From: Ralstonia pickettii
GTDB lineage: Bacteria; Pseudomonadota; Gammaproteobacteria; Burkholderiales; Burkholderiaceae
Reading direction: 5' to 3'
Assembly: GCF_016466415.2 (NCBI RefSeq)
Contig: NZ_CP066771.1
Span: 1,984,001 to 2,048,000, forward strand
DNA: 64,000 nucleotides
A program made the position numbers and the translations under genes. Position 1 is the stretch's first letter. Each line of letters opens with the position of its first letter. Below are positions 31,343 through 38,328 of the stretch, in pieces. The notes below the pieces were generated by a model that was not told the origin of the DNA, made no database searches, and saw only the letters and a program-made list of their open reading frames with translations.

Positions 31343-31438
31343 GGCCGGCAAACCCTTTGGCATAATCCGAACCACGTGCCGCTCGACCTCCGCGCCGGCA
31401 CATGATGGATTGCGCTCACGGCGCTCACACTCTGTTCG

Positions 31439-31963
31439 ATGGCCACCTCCGTTTCCACGTCTTCACCCGTTGCGGCGCCTGATCCGCTCGCAGCGCCCAC
31501 GCTGCGCCGCCGTCTTGCCGCCATGCTGTACGAAGGCCTGCTGCTGTTTGGTGTGATGTTTGGCGCCACGGCCGTCTTTCTGCTGCTGCGCCTGATCGTG
31601 CCGCCCCTTGCGCGCACCGGCGATGTAGGGCTGCAGGTGTGGGGCTTTCTGTCGCTCGGTCTGTACTTCGTGTGGTTTTGGCGCAAGCGCGGCCAAACGC
31701 TTGCGATGCAGACATGGCGTATGCGCGTGGTCAACGCCGATGGGTCGCGTATTTCGCTGGGCCGTGCCATTGCACGCTATCTGCTGGCGTGGGTGTGGGT
31801 GGCTGCAGCGGTCGGCGTCATCCATCTGAGCGGCGCGTCGCGATGGACCGGTGCCGGTGTCGCTCTCGCATGCCTGCTGGTTTGGGGCGCGTTGGCGTGG
31901 TTCGATCCGCAGCGCCAGTTCCTGCACGATCGCCTGGCCGGCACGCGGCTGGTGCGTGACTGA
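31439..31963 (+). CDS. RDD family membrane protein
   Basis: 174 residues. The RDD domain (about residues 20-170) begins with PTLRRRLAAMLYEGLLLFGVMFG and has at least four hydrophobic stretches. The family Asp near the C-terminus is visible in FDPQRQFLHDRLAGTRLV. RDD proteins are small membrane proteins of unsettled function, sometimes linked to ion transport. It follows the DUF3106 gene by 97 bases and precedes the lipase gene by 30 bases. Confidence 0.85.
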   Translation: MATSVSTSSPVAAPDPLAAPTLRRRLAAMLYEGLLLFGVMFGATAVFLLLRLIVPPLARTGDVGLQVWGFLSLGLYFVWFWRKRGQTLAMQTWRMRVVNADGSRISLGRAIARYLLAWVWVAAAVGVIHLSGASRWTGAGVALACLLVWGALAWFDPQRQFLHDRLAGTRLVRD

Positions 31964-31993
31964 TCAGTTTCACATTCGGCGGCCACCTCGACT

Positions 31994-33010
31994 ATGACGC
32001 ACGCCGATCTTCCAGCCTCCCCTGTTCCTTTCGCCTCCCTGACCGCCGCCACTGTGCGCCGCATTGCCGTTGCGCTGCAATGTGCCGCGACGATCGCGGT
32101 CGGCTGGGCAGCGCATGACTGGGCGGGATGGCATTGGCCGGCCGCAACGTTGCTCGCGGGCGCGGCGCTGGTGCTGGGCTATCTTATTTCGGTCGGATGG
32201 GCGTTCCTGGTGTCGCTGAAGAGCCTCGGTACCGCGATACCGGACGACCCCATGTGGGACCGCATGCCCGTGCCGTGCGAACAGCGCATCGGCATCACCG
32301 GCTTCATCGCATGTTGGTTGCGCGAATGTGTATCCGTAGCGTGGATGTTCAACGTGCTGCAGCCGTTCCGCGCACGCGCAACGTTCGATGCGTCCGCCGA
32401 TGCGGGCAGGCGCGTGCCTGTGCTGATGGTCCACGGCTATGGCTGCAACCATGCGGTGTGGCTGCCGATGCAGCAGCATCTGGCCGCCGCCGGACATCCG
32501 ACCGACGCCATCGATCTCATGCCGTTGCTGGGCAACATCGACGAATACGCCCAGGACATTGCTGCGGCCGTCGCGCAGCTGACGCGCGCGCACGGCCGCG
32601 CGCCCGTCTTGCTCTGCCACAGCATGGGCGGACTCGCTGCGCGAGCGCTGCTTCGACAAGCGGAGCCTAGCCCGGTGACCCACGTGATCACGCTCGGCAC
32701 GCCACATCGGGGCACGGCAATGGCGCGTACAGGGCGCGGCCGCAACGTCCGTCAGATGGCGTGGGCGAGCCCGTGGCTGCGCCAACTTGCGGCGTCTGAA
32801 ACGCTGGCCGTTCGGGCGCGCATCACATCAATCTTCTCGTGGCACGACTCCATTGTTGGGCCGCCCGGTGCGTCTTGGCTGGAAGGCGCGCGGCACATCC
32901 CCTTTGCAGGGATCGGCCATGTGTCGCTGCTATGCGACGCACGCGTGCGCGATGCTGTGCTGGCGGAGCTTGTACGGATTGAAGGCGTCACGGCGACCGC
33001 CTCTGCTTGA
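31994..33010 (+). CDS. Alpha/beta hydrolase, probable lipase/esterase
   Basis: 338 residues. Two hydrophobic N-terminal segments (about residues 18-70) probably anchor it. The hydrolase domain starts at VPVLMVHGYGCNHAVWLPMQQHL (oxyanion HG motif, about residue 140). The nucleophile elbow is LLCHSMGGLAARALL (Ser about residue 206; the first Gly of GxSxG is Cys). A late IGHVSLL supplies the likely catalytic His. It resembles LipA/triacylglycerol-lipase-like hydrolases. The substrate is unknown. It lies just upstream of the plcP-like gene. Confidence 0.87.
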   Translation: MTHADLPASPVPFASLTAATVRRIAVALQCAATIAVGWAAHDWAGWHWPAATLLAGAALVLGYLISVGWAFLVSLKSLGTAIPDDPMWDRMPVPCEQRIGITGFIACWLRECVSVAWMFNVLQPFRARATFDASADAGRRVPVLMVHGYGCNHAVWLPMQQHLAAAGHPTDAIDLMPLLGNIDEYAQDIAAAVAQLTRAHGRAPVLLCHSMGGLAARALLRQAEPSPVTHVITLGTPHRGTAMARTGRGRNVRQMAWASPWLRQLAASETLAVRARITSIFSWHDSIVGPPGASWLEGARHIPFAGIGHVSLLCDARVRDAVLAELVRIEGVTATASA

Positions 33011-33062
33011 AATCCGCGCCACGCGTACTTCTTGGGCGTACGCCTCCTCCGGCCCGGCAACC

Positions 33063-33091
33063 ACGTCATGTGACGGTCATGTTTCTGACAC
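33063..33091 (+). promoter_or_regulatory. Pho-box-like direct repeats before plcP
   Basis: Three heptamers with the phasing of PhoB sites, compared with CTGTCAT: ACGTCAT (33063-33069, 5 of 7), CGGTCAT (33074-33080, 6 of 7) and CTGACAC (33085-33091, 5 of 7). They are separated by GTGA and GTTT, an exact 11-bp period. The site lies in the 90-base gap between the lipase and plcP. No convincing -10 follows. PhoB control of the plcP-agt-dgkA set is the inference. Confidence 0.55.
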
Positions 33092-33100
33092 GGCTTTTTC

Positions 33101-34204
33101 ATGCAGCGATGGCGAAATCCGTCTAACGCAGCCTCTGTTGCCGACATGGTCCTGCCAAAACTGCCATCGCGCCCTGGTTTCCTCCGCCGCCTCGCGCAAC
33201 GCTTTCGCGCTGCTCCCCTCACCGGTTCCGACTGGAACGCTCCACCGCCTCTGATGCAAATGGCCGCCGGGCTCGCCGCCGCGGGCGCGCTGGGCTCAGC
33301 CGTACCGGCCGGGCGTGGCGATGTCCGTGAGCACGAGGCACCCGTCGCCACGCCAGCTTCGACAGCAACACCGGACCGCGCGGCTGACACCGACACTGAC
33401 CCGCCCGCCGAGAAAATTCAGCGCTATCGCACGATCTGGCTGTCGGATATCCACCTCGGTACGCCGGGCTGCCAAGCCGATTACCTGCTCGACTTCCTCA
33501 AACACCATGAATCGGACACGCTGTACCTCGTGGGGGACATCGTCGACGGCTGGCAACTGCGCAAGGGCTGGTACTGGCCGCAGGCCCACAACGATGTGGT
33601 GCAGAAGGTGCTGCGCCGCGCGCGCAAAGGCACGCGTGTGGTCTTCATTCCGGGCAACCACGATGAGATGGCGCGCCAGTTCCACGGCCTGAACTTTGGC
33701 GATATTGAAGTCGCTGAAGACGCGGTGCACGTCACCGCTACGGGCAAGCGCCTGTGGGTCGTGCACGGCGACCTGTTCGACGGCGTGATGCAGCATGCGC
33801 GCTGGCTGGCTTACGTGGGCGATTCGCTCTACACCTTCATCCTGGCGATGAACCGGCACTTCAACCGCATCCGCGTGCGGCTTGGCTTTCCGTACTGGTC
33901 GCTGTCGCAATACCTGAAGCATCAGGTCAAGAACGCGGTCAACTTCATCAATTCGTTCGAGCGTGTGATGACGGACGAAGCGCGCCGCCGCGGCTGCGAC
34001 GGCGTGGTCTGCGGGCATATCCACAAAGCCGAGATCCGCGAGATCGACGGCCAGCTTTACTGCAACGACGGCGACTGGGTGGAGAGCCTCTCCGCGTTGG
34101 TCGAAACCATGGAAGGCGAACTGCAGATCGTCTACTGGACGCATCTGCTCGATGCGCCGCGCACCTCCCGCCGCGCACGCCGTGCCGCTGCGGCCGCCGC
34201 CTGA
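33101..34204 (+). CDS. plcP: PlcP-like metallophosphoesterase (phospholipase C type lipid remodelling; COG2908)
   Basis: Up to 367 residues. The calcineurin-type metal sites are WLSDIHLGT (about residue 113), GDIVDGW (about 146), GNHDE (about 185), HGD and GHIHKAE (about 305). The core resembles PlcP (YLVGDIVDGWQLRKGWYWPQAHNDVVQK; LGFPYWSLSQYLKHQVKNAVN) more than LpxH. PlcP enzymes hydrolyse phospholipids to diacylglycerol during phosphate starvation. The first 105 residues are low-complexity and atypical; ATGs at 33146, 33254 and 33260 are alternative starts. The stop overlaps the earliest possible start of the glycosyltransferase. A LpxH-like role remains possible. Confidence 0.8.
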   Translation: MQRWRNPSNAASVADMVLPKLPSRPGFLRRLAQRFRAAPLTGSDWNAPPPLMQMAAGLAAAGALGSAVPAGRGDVREHEAPVATPASTATPDRAADTDTDPPAEKIQRYRTIWLSDIHLGTPGCQADYLLDFLKHHESDTLYLVGDIVDGWQLRKGWYWPQAHNDVVQKVLRRARKGTRVVFIPGNHDEMARQFHGLNFGDIEVAEDAVHVTATGKRLWVVHGDLFDGVMQHARWLAYVGDSLYTFILAMNRHFNRIRVRLGFPYWSLSQYLKHQVKNAVNFINSFERVMTDEARRRGCDGVVCGHIHKAEIREIDGQLYCNDGDWVESLSALVETMEGELQIVYWTHLLDAPRTSRRARRAAAAAA

Positions 34205-34281
34205 TGGAAGCCCCTATGACCAACACCAGCATCGACCTCGCCCAGCCCGCTGCAGCCCAACCTACCCCCCAAGGAGAGCCC

Positions 34282-35334
34282 GTGAAAGTCATGATCGTCA
34301 CCGATGCCTGGGAACCGCAGGTCAACGGCGTCGTCCGCACCCTCACCCAGACGCGCCGCGAGCTGGAGGCCATGGGGCACATCGTCGACATGATCACGCC
34401 GCTGGAATTCAAGACGGTGCCGTGCCCGACGTATCCGGAAATCCGCCTGTCGATCCTGCCGTCCAAGCGCGTGCGCGAGCGCATCGAAAAGTTCGCCCCG
34501 CAGGCCTTGCACATCGCCACCGAAGGCCCGCTGGGCCTGGCTGCACGCGCCTACGCGCTGCGCCATAAGCTGCCCTACACGACGGCATACCACACGCGCT
34601 TTCCGGAGTATGTGCAGGCTCGCTTCGGCATTCCGCTGGCCTGGACGTATCGCTTCCTGCGCTGGTTTCACAGCCCCGCGCAGGCCGTGATGGCACCCAC
34701 GCCAGTGGTGCTGAAGGACCTTGCCGACTACGGCATCACCAACGGCGTGCTGTGGACGCGCGGCGTGGACCTAGACATCTTCACCGCCCAGCGCAGCAAC
34801 GTGCTGAACACGGCGCACCCGATCTTCCTTTACGTCGGCCGTGTGGCCGTGGAAAAGAACGTCGAAGCATTCCTGGAACTGGATCTGCCGGGCTCCAAGT
34901 GGGTCGTCGGCGAAGGTCCCGCGCTCGCCGGGCTGAAAGCCAAGTACCCGAATGCCAGCTACCTCGGCGTGCTCAAGCAACCGGAACTGGCAAAGGTGTA
35001 TGCCTCGGCCGATGTGTTCGTCTTCCCGAGCCGCACCGACACGTTCGGACTGGTATTGCTGGAGGCCCTTGCCAGCGGCTTGCCGGTGGCGGCGTATCCG
35101 GTAACGGGCCCGATCGACGTGCTGGGCGATTCTCCGGCTGGCGCATTGCGCGAAGACCTGCGCGAAGCCTGCCTGGAGGCGCTTCGCATCGACCGCGCCA
35201 CGGCGCGCGCGCACGCAGAGAAGTTCTCGTGGCGCGCTGCCTCCGAACAGTTTCTCGCGCACCTGCGTCCGATGCCCGCCGCCTCCGCCGGCAACACGAC
35301 GGCCGCCGAACCCTCCACCGCCGCGGGTGCCTGA
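34282..35334 (+). CDS. GT4-family glycosyltransferase, Agt-like (glycolipid synthesis)
   Basis: 350 residues from GTG 34282 (MKVMIVTDAWEPQVNGVVRTL). This start is chosen because a full AAGGAGA sits at 34271-34277 and homologues begin at this motif. ATGs at 34204 and 34216 would add a 22-26-residue low-complexity leader. The GT-B fold ends with the nucleotide-sugar motif VFPSRTDTFGLVLLEALASGLPVAAYPVTGP (about residues 250-280), with the E-x7-E pattern. The N-terminal half (CPTYPEIRLSI, HIATEGPLG, YHTRFPEYV) matches Agt-type enzymes that glycosylate diacylglycerol. The donor sugar is unknown. It lies between plcP and dgkA. Confidence 0.85.
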   Translation: MKVMIVTDAWEPQVNGVVRTLTQTRRELEAMGHIVDMITPLEFKTVPCPTYPEIRLSILPSKRVRERIEKFAPQALHIATEGPLGLAARAYALRHKLPYTTAYHTRFPEYVQARFGIPLAWTYRFLRWFHSPAQAVMAPTPVVLKDLADYGITNGVLWTRGVDLDIFTAQRSNVLNTAHPIFLYVGRVAVEKNVEAFLELDLPGSKWVVGEGPALAGLKAKYPNASYLGVLKQPELAKVYASADVFVFPSRTDTFGLVLLEALASGLPVAAYPVTGPIDVLGDSPAGALREDLREACLEALRIDRATARAHAEKFSWRAASEQFLAHLRPMPAASAGNTTAAEPSTAAGA

Positions 35335-35346
35335 GCCTTGCGTTCC

Positions 35347-35811
35347 ATGAAGCCCACCACCCCGCCGGATCGGCGACTGGAAAATCCGCCTGCACCACCA
35401 GCGGCCGGCGCCTATTCGCCGGCTGACAACCCGCATAAAGGCAATCGCGGGGTCACGCGGGCCTGGTTTGCGCTCAAGAACTCCATCAGCGGCATCCGCT
35501 TCGCCATCGATGAGGAAAGCGCGTTCCGCCAGGAGCTGACGCTGTGCGCGATCCTGTTGCCGTGCGCCTTCGTCATTCCCGCCACAGTGGTCGAGCGCAT
35601 TATGATGCTCGGCACGCTGGTGCTGGTGCTGATCGTGGAATTGCTCAATTCGAGCGTGGAAGCGGCAGTCGACCGCATCTCGCTGGAGCAGCACGGGCTG
35701 TCCAAGCGTGCCAAGGATTTCGGCAGCGCGGCGGTAATGCTGGCCCTGTTGCTGTGCGTGGGGACGTGGGTAGCGATCGCCTGGCCGTGGGTGGCATCGC
35801 TGTTGCACTAG
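35347..35811 (+). CDS. dgkA: Diacylglycerol kinase (prokaryotic, DgkA type)
   Basis: 154 residues from ATG 35347; an in-frame TTG at 35338 is an alternative, and neither has a strong SD. The Pro-rich N-terminus (about 35 residues) is followed by three membrane helices. Catalytic signatures are ELLNSSVEAAVDRIS (about residue 98) and AKDFGSAAVMLAL (about residue 119), plus the first acidic FAIDEESAFRQEL stretch. It phosphorylates diacylglycerol to phosphatidate in the inner membrane. Lying next to plcP and agt, it can recycle the diacylglycerol they make or compete for. Confidence 0.93.
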   Translation: MKPTTPPDRRLENPPAPPAAGAYSPADNPHKGNRGVTRAWFALKNSISGIRFAIDEESAFRQELTLCAILLPCAFVIPATVVERIMMLGTLVLVLIVELLNSSVEAAVDRISLEQHGLSKRAKDFGSAAVMLALLLCVGTWVAIAWPWVASLLH

Positions 35812-35949
35812 CATCACCAGCGAAAAGCCCGCGACAACGTTTGGCAACGTATTCCCCCGCGGCATGTGGGGATCGTTGCACAAGCACGATCTCTTATAAT
35901 CCGGGCACCAATACGCCACGGAGACAGGGCCACCGGCCTTGGCAGTTCA

Positions 35950-36669
35950 ATGGAAACCAAGCAGCATTCCACCGGCCCGCGCCGGACGCGCGATCGCATT
36001 CTCGAAGTGTCGCTGCGCCTGTTCAACGAACTGGGCGAGCCCAACGTCACGACCACGACGATCGCCGAAGAGCTGGAGATCAGCCCGGGCAACCTGTACT
36101 ACCACTTCCGCAACAAGGACGACATCATCAACTCGATCTTCGTGCAGTTCGAGCAGGAGATCGCGCGTCGTCTTAAGCTGCCGGACGATCACAAGGCCAC
36201 ACTCGACGAAACCTGGGGCTACCTGCAGTACATGTCGGAGTTTCTCTGGAACTACCGCTTCCTGTACCGGGACATCAACGATCTGCTCGCGCGCAACCGC
36301 ATGCTTGAACTGAACTTCAAGCGCATCGTCGAGCAGAAGCGCCACTTCGCCATGGACATCTGCCACCAGTTCATCGAAGACGGCGAGATGGAAGCCACGG
36401 CCGAGCAGGTCGACGTCATCTGCACCAATATCGTGGTGATTGCCACCTACTGGCTGTCGTTCCAGTTCGTGCAGCATCCGCGCCAGTACAACGACCAGAA
36501 CGCGATCCGTGACCACCTGCACGGCGCGAGCTACCACATCCTGTCGATCCTCGCGCCTTACCTGCGGGGCAAGCCCCGGCGGGCGTTTGATTTGCTGGCG
36601 GTGAGCCGCAGCAACGATCCGCCCATCGGCGCCCCGGGCACCCCCAGCAACAACACCCCTGCTCCATGA
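35950..36669 (+). CDS. TetR/AcrR family regulator, PhaD-like
   Basis: 239 residues from ATG 35950. The N-terminal TetR helix-turn-helix covers about residues 12-62 (RRTRDRILEVSLRLFNELGEP...ISPGNLYYHFRNKDDII). The C-terminal helical domain, with WNYRFLYRDINDLLARN, resembles the PhaD branch linked to polyhydroxyalkanoate and lipid metabolism. A TATAAT at 35895-35900 could be its -10, but no -35 is visible. Its TGA overlaps the next gene's ATG by four bases, so the two are coupled. Regulon unknown. Confidence 0.85.
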   Translation: METKQHSTGPRRTRDRILEVSLRLFNELGEPNVTTTTIAEELEISPGNLYYHFRNKDDIINSIFVQFEQEIARRLKLPDDHKATLDETWGYLQYMSEFLWNYRFLYRDINDLLARNRMLELNFKRIVEQKRHFAMDICHQFIEDGEMEATAEQVDVICTNIVVIATYWLSFQFVQHPRQYNDQNAIRDHLHGASYHILSILAPYLRGKPRRAFDLLAVSRSNDPPIGAPGTPSNNTPAP

Positions 36670-37250
36670 AATCGATCTGCGTCTATTGCGGTTCCAGCCC
36701 GGGCGAGCGCCCGGAATACAAAGCCAACGCCATCGAGCTGGGCAACGAGATGGTCAAGCGCGGCCTGACGCTTGTCTACGGCGGCGGCAACGTCGGCCTG
36801 ATGGGCGTGGTGGCCGACGCAGTGCTGCACGGCGGCAGCCCGGTCATCGGCATCATCCCGAAATCGCTGGTGCGCAAGGAGGTCGGTCATAAGGAGCTGA
36901 CCGAACTGCACATCGTCGACAGCATGCACCAGCGCAAGCAGATGATGGCCGATCGAGCGGACGCCTTTATCGCCATGCCCGGTGGCGTCGGCACTTATGA
37001 AGAGCTGTTCGAAACCTTCACGTGGCTGCAGCTCGGCTATCACAACAAGCCCATCGGCCTGCTGAACGTGGCGGGCTTCTACGACAAGCTGCTCGTCTTC
37101 ATCGACCATGCCGTGCAGGAAGGCTTCCTCAAGCGCCATCACGCCGACCTGCTGCACGTGAGCGACGACCCGGCCGCGTTGATCGACATGCTGGCGCGTG
37201 CGCCGCGCGAGACGGTCGACAAATGGTCGGAGCGCCGCGAGCGCACGTAA
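36666..37250 (+). CDS. LOG family (TIGR00730) nucleotide phosphoribohydrolase
   Basis: 194 residues. It has the LOG hallmark PGGVGTYEELFETFTW (about residues 106-121) and the N-terminal CVYCGSSPGERPEY with GGGNVGLMG (about residue 40). LOG proteins release adenine or cytokinin bases from nucleoside 5'-monophosphates, or act on other purine nucleotides. It is translationally coupled to the TetR gene. Cytokinin release is possible in plant-associated bacteria, but housekeeping nucleotide hydrolysis is equally likely. Confidence 0.9.
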   Translation: MKSICVYCGSSPGERPEYKANAIELGNEMVKRGLTLVYGGGNVGLMGVVADAVLHGGSPVIGIIPKSLVRKEVGHKELTELHIVDSMHQRKQMMADRADAFIAMPGGVGTYEELFETFTWLQLGYHNKPIGLLNVAGFYDKLLVFIDHAVQEGFLKRHHADLLHVSDDPAALIDMLARAPRETVDKWSERRERT

Positions 37251-37262
37251 GCCCCGCCAGGG

Positions 37263-37841
37263 CTAAAACGACGACCCTGGCTGCTTCAGAAACTCCACTT
37301 CCTCGGGCGTGGAAACGCGCCCGAGTGCTTCGTTGCGATGCGGAAAGCGCCCGAAGCGCGCCACGATCTCGCGGTGCTTCTCCGCCCAGAAGAGCGGGTC
37401 CGCATCACCTTCCTGGTCGCGCAGGCGCGTGTAAAGGCGAATCGACTCATCCTGCGCCGACAGCGCCTCGCTGTGCTCGAACGGCAGGTAGCAGAACACA
37501 CGGTGATGGCGCGTCGGCAATCGCGCATCCCAACCCGCGGCCACAACGATTTGCGCGGTGTGCAACGCAGCCGCATCGCTGGCAAACGCGCGCGCGGTGC
37601 CGCGAAACATGTTGCGCGAGAACTGGTCGAGTACGACGATGCGCGCGATGGCTTCGAGCGGCGTATCCATCCAGGTGTCGGCGTCACCCGTGGAAAGCGC
37701 TTCCCACAGCGGCAGGAAACGGGCGCGGATCTCGGCATCGAACGCGTCGGACTTGGTGAACCACTCCGACCGTGCATCGATCAGCGGCGCGTTGCCGAAC
37801 CAGAATGTGAGCACGTCGTCTGCCGTGGGCAAACCGATCAT
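37263..37841 (-). CDS. DUF924 family protein
   Basis: 192 residues from ATG 37841 (MIGLPTADDVLTFWFGNAP), chosen for the GAGGAG six bases upstream. An earlier in-frame ATG adds 16 residues. The family pattern is present: ADDVLTFWFG, then IVVLDQFSRNMFRGTARAFASDAAAL (about residues 67-92), then HHRVFCYLPFEHSEAL. DUF924 proteins have a tetratricopeptide-like helical fold and unknown function. It is convergent with the LOG gene. Confidence 0.9.
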   Translation of the reverse strand: MIGLPTADDVLTFWFGNAPLIDARSEWFTKSDAFDAEIRARFLPLWEALSTGDADTWMDTPLEAIARIVVLDQFSRNMFRGTARAFASDAAALHTAQIVVAAGWDARLPTRHHRVFCYLPFEHSEALSAQDESIRLYTRLRDQEGDADPLFWAEKHREIVARFGRFPHRNEALGRVSTPEEVEFLKQPGSSF

Positions 37842-37890
37842 CGGGGTCTCCTCGAATATGTTCTTGTAGGGTGCGCTTTCGCGCGGCACC

Positions 37891-38295
37891 TTAGCGTTGC
37901 ACGTTCCGCATCCAGTCGGCGGTCTGCCAGAACGCCTGCATCAGGCGCATCTGCAGGGCTTCGTCCAGGCCGATGTCTTGCATGGCGAGGGCCATGCAGC
38001 GCATCCATTGATCACGCTCCTGCGTGCCGATCTCGAACGGCATATGGCGCGCACGCAGACGCGGGTGGCCAAAGCGCTCGATGAAATGATTCGGGCCGCC
38101 CAGCCAGCCGCACAAAAACCAGAACAGCTTGTCCCGCGATCCATCCAGGCTTTGCGGATGCAGCGCGCGCAGCACGGCAAACTCGGGCTCCAGATCCATG
38201 AGGTCATAGAAGCGGTCAACGAGTTCGCGCACACGCGCTTCGCCGCCAATCAGGTCAAACGCCAGGGTCTCCTGGCCGGAAGTTACGTCAGTCAT
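37891..38295 (-). CDS. Group II truncated hemoglobin
   Basis: 134 residues, the 2-on-2 globin size. Features are LIGGEARVRELVDRFYDLMDLEP at the N-terminus and the heme region around WLGGPNHFIERFGHPRLRARHMPFEIG (about residues 65-92), with the proximal His in RHMPF, followed by a conserved Trp in ERDQWMRCMALAM. Group II trHbs bind O2/NO and are linked to NO or peroxide detoxification. It lies between DUF924 and the FtsX permease, all on the minus strand. Confidence 0.93.
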   Translation of the reverse strand: MTDVTSGQETLAFDLIGGEARVRELVDRFYDLMDLEPEFAVLRALHPQSLDGSRDKLFWFLCGWLGGPNHFIERFGHPRLRARHMPFEIGTQERDQWMRCMALAMQDIGLDEALQMRLMQAFWQTADWMRNVQR

Positions 38296-38328
38296 ACAGC
38301 GTCATTCACATCAAGAATACAGGCGTCG

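Noticed and set aside
33081-33107. A sigma-70 -10 box after the Pho-box-like repeats
   Set aside because: The positions where a PhoB-dependent -10 is expected read CGGCTT or TGCAGC, which are poor matches, so no promoter was annotated there.
34204-34281. ATG 34204 or 34216 as the glycosyltransferase start
   Set aside because: They give a low-complexity N-terminus without an SD, whereas GTG 34282 has AAGGAGA at the right distance and begins at the conserved MKVMIVTDAWEP motif.
35895-35900. TATAAT upstream of the PhaD-like regulator as a complete promoter
   Set aside because: No acceptable -35 lies 15-19 bases upstream, so only a possible -10 is noted within the gene entry.
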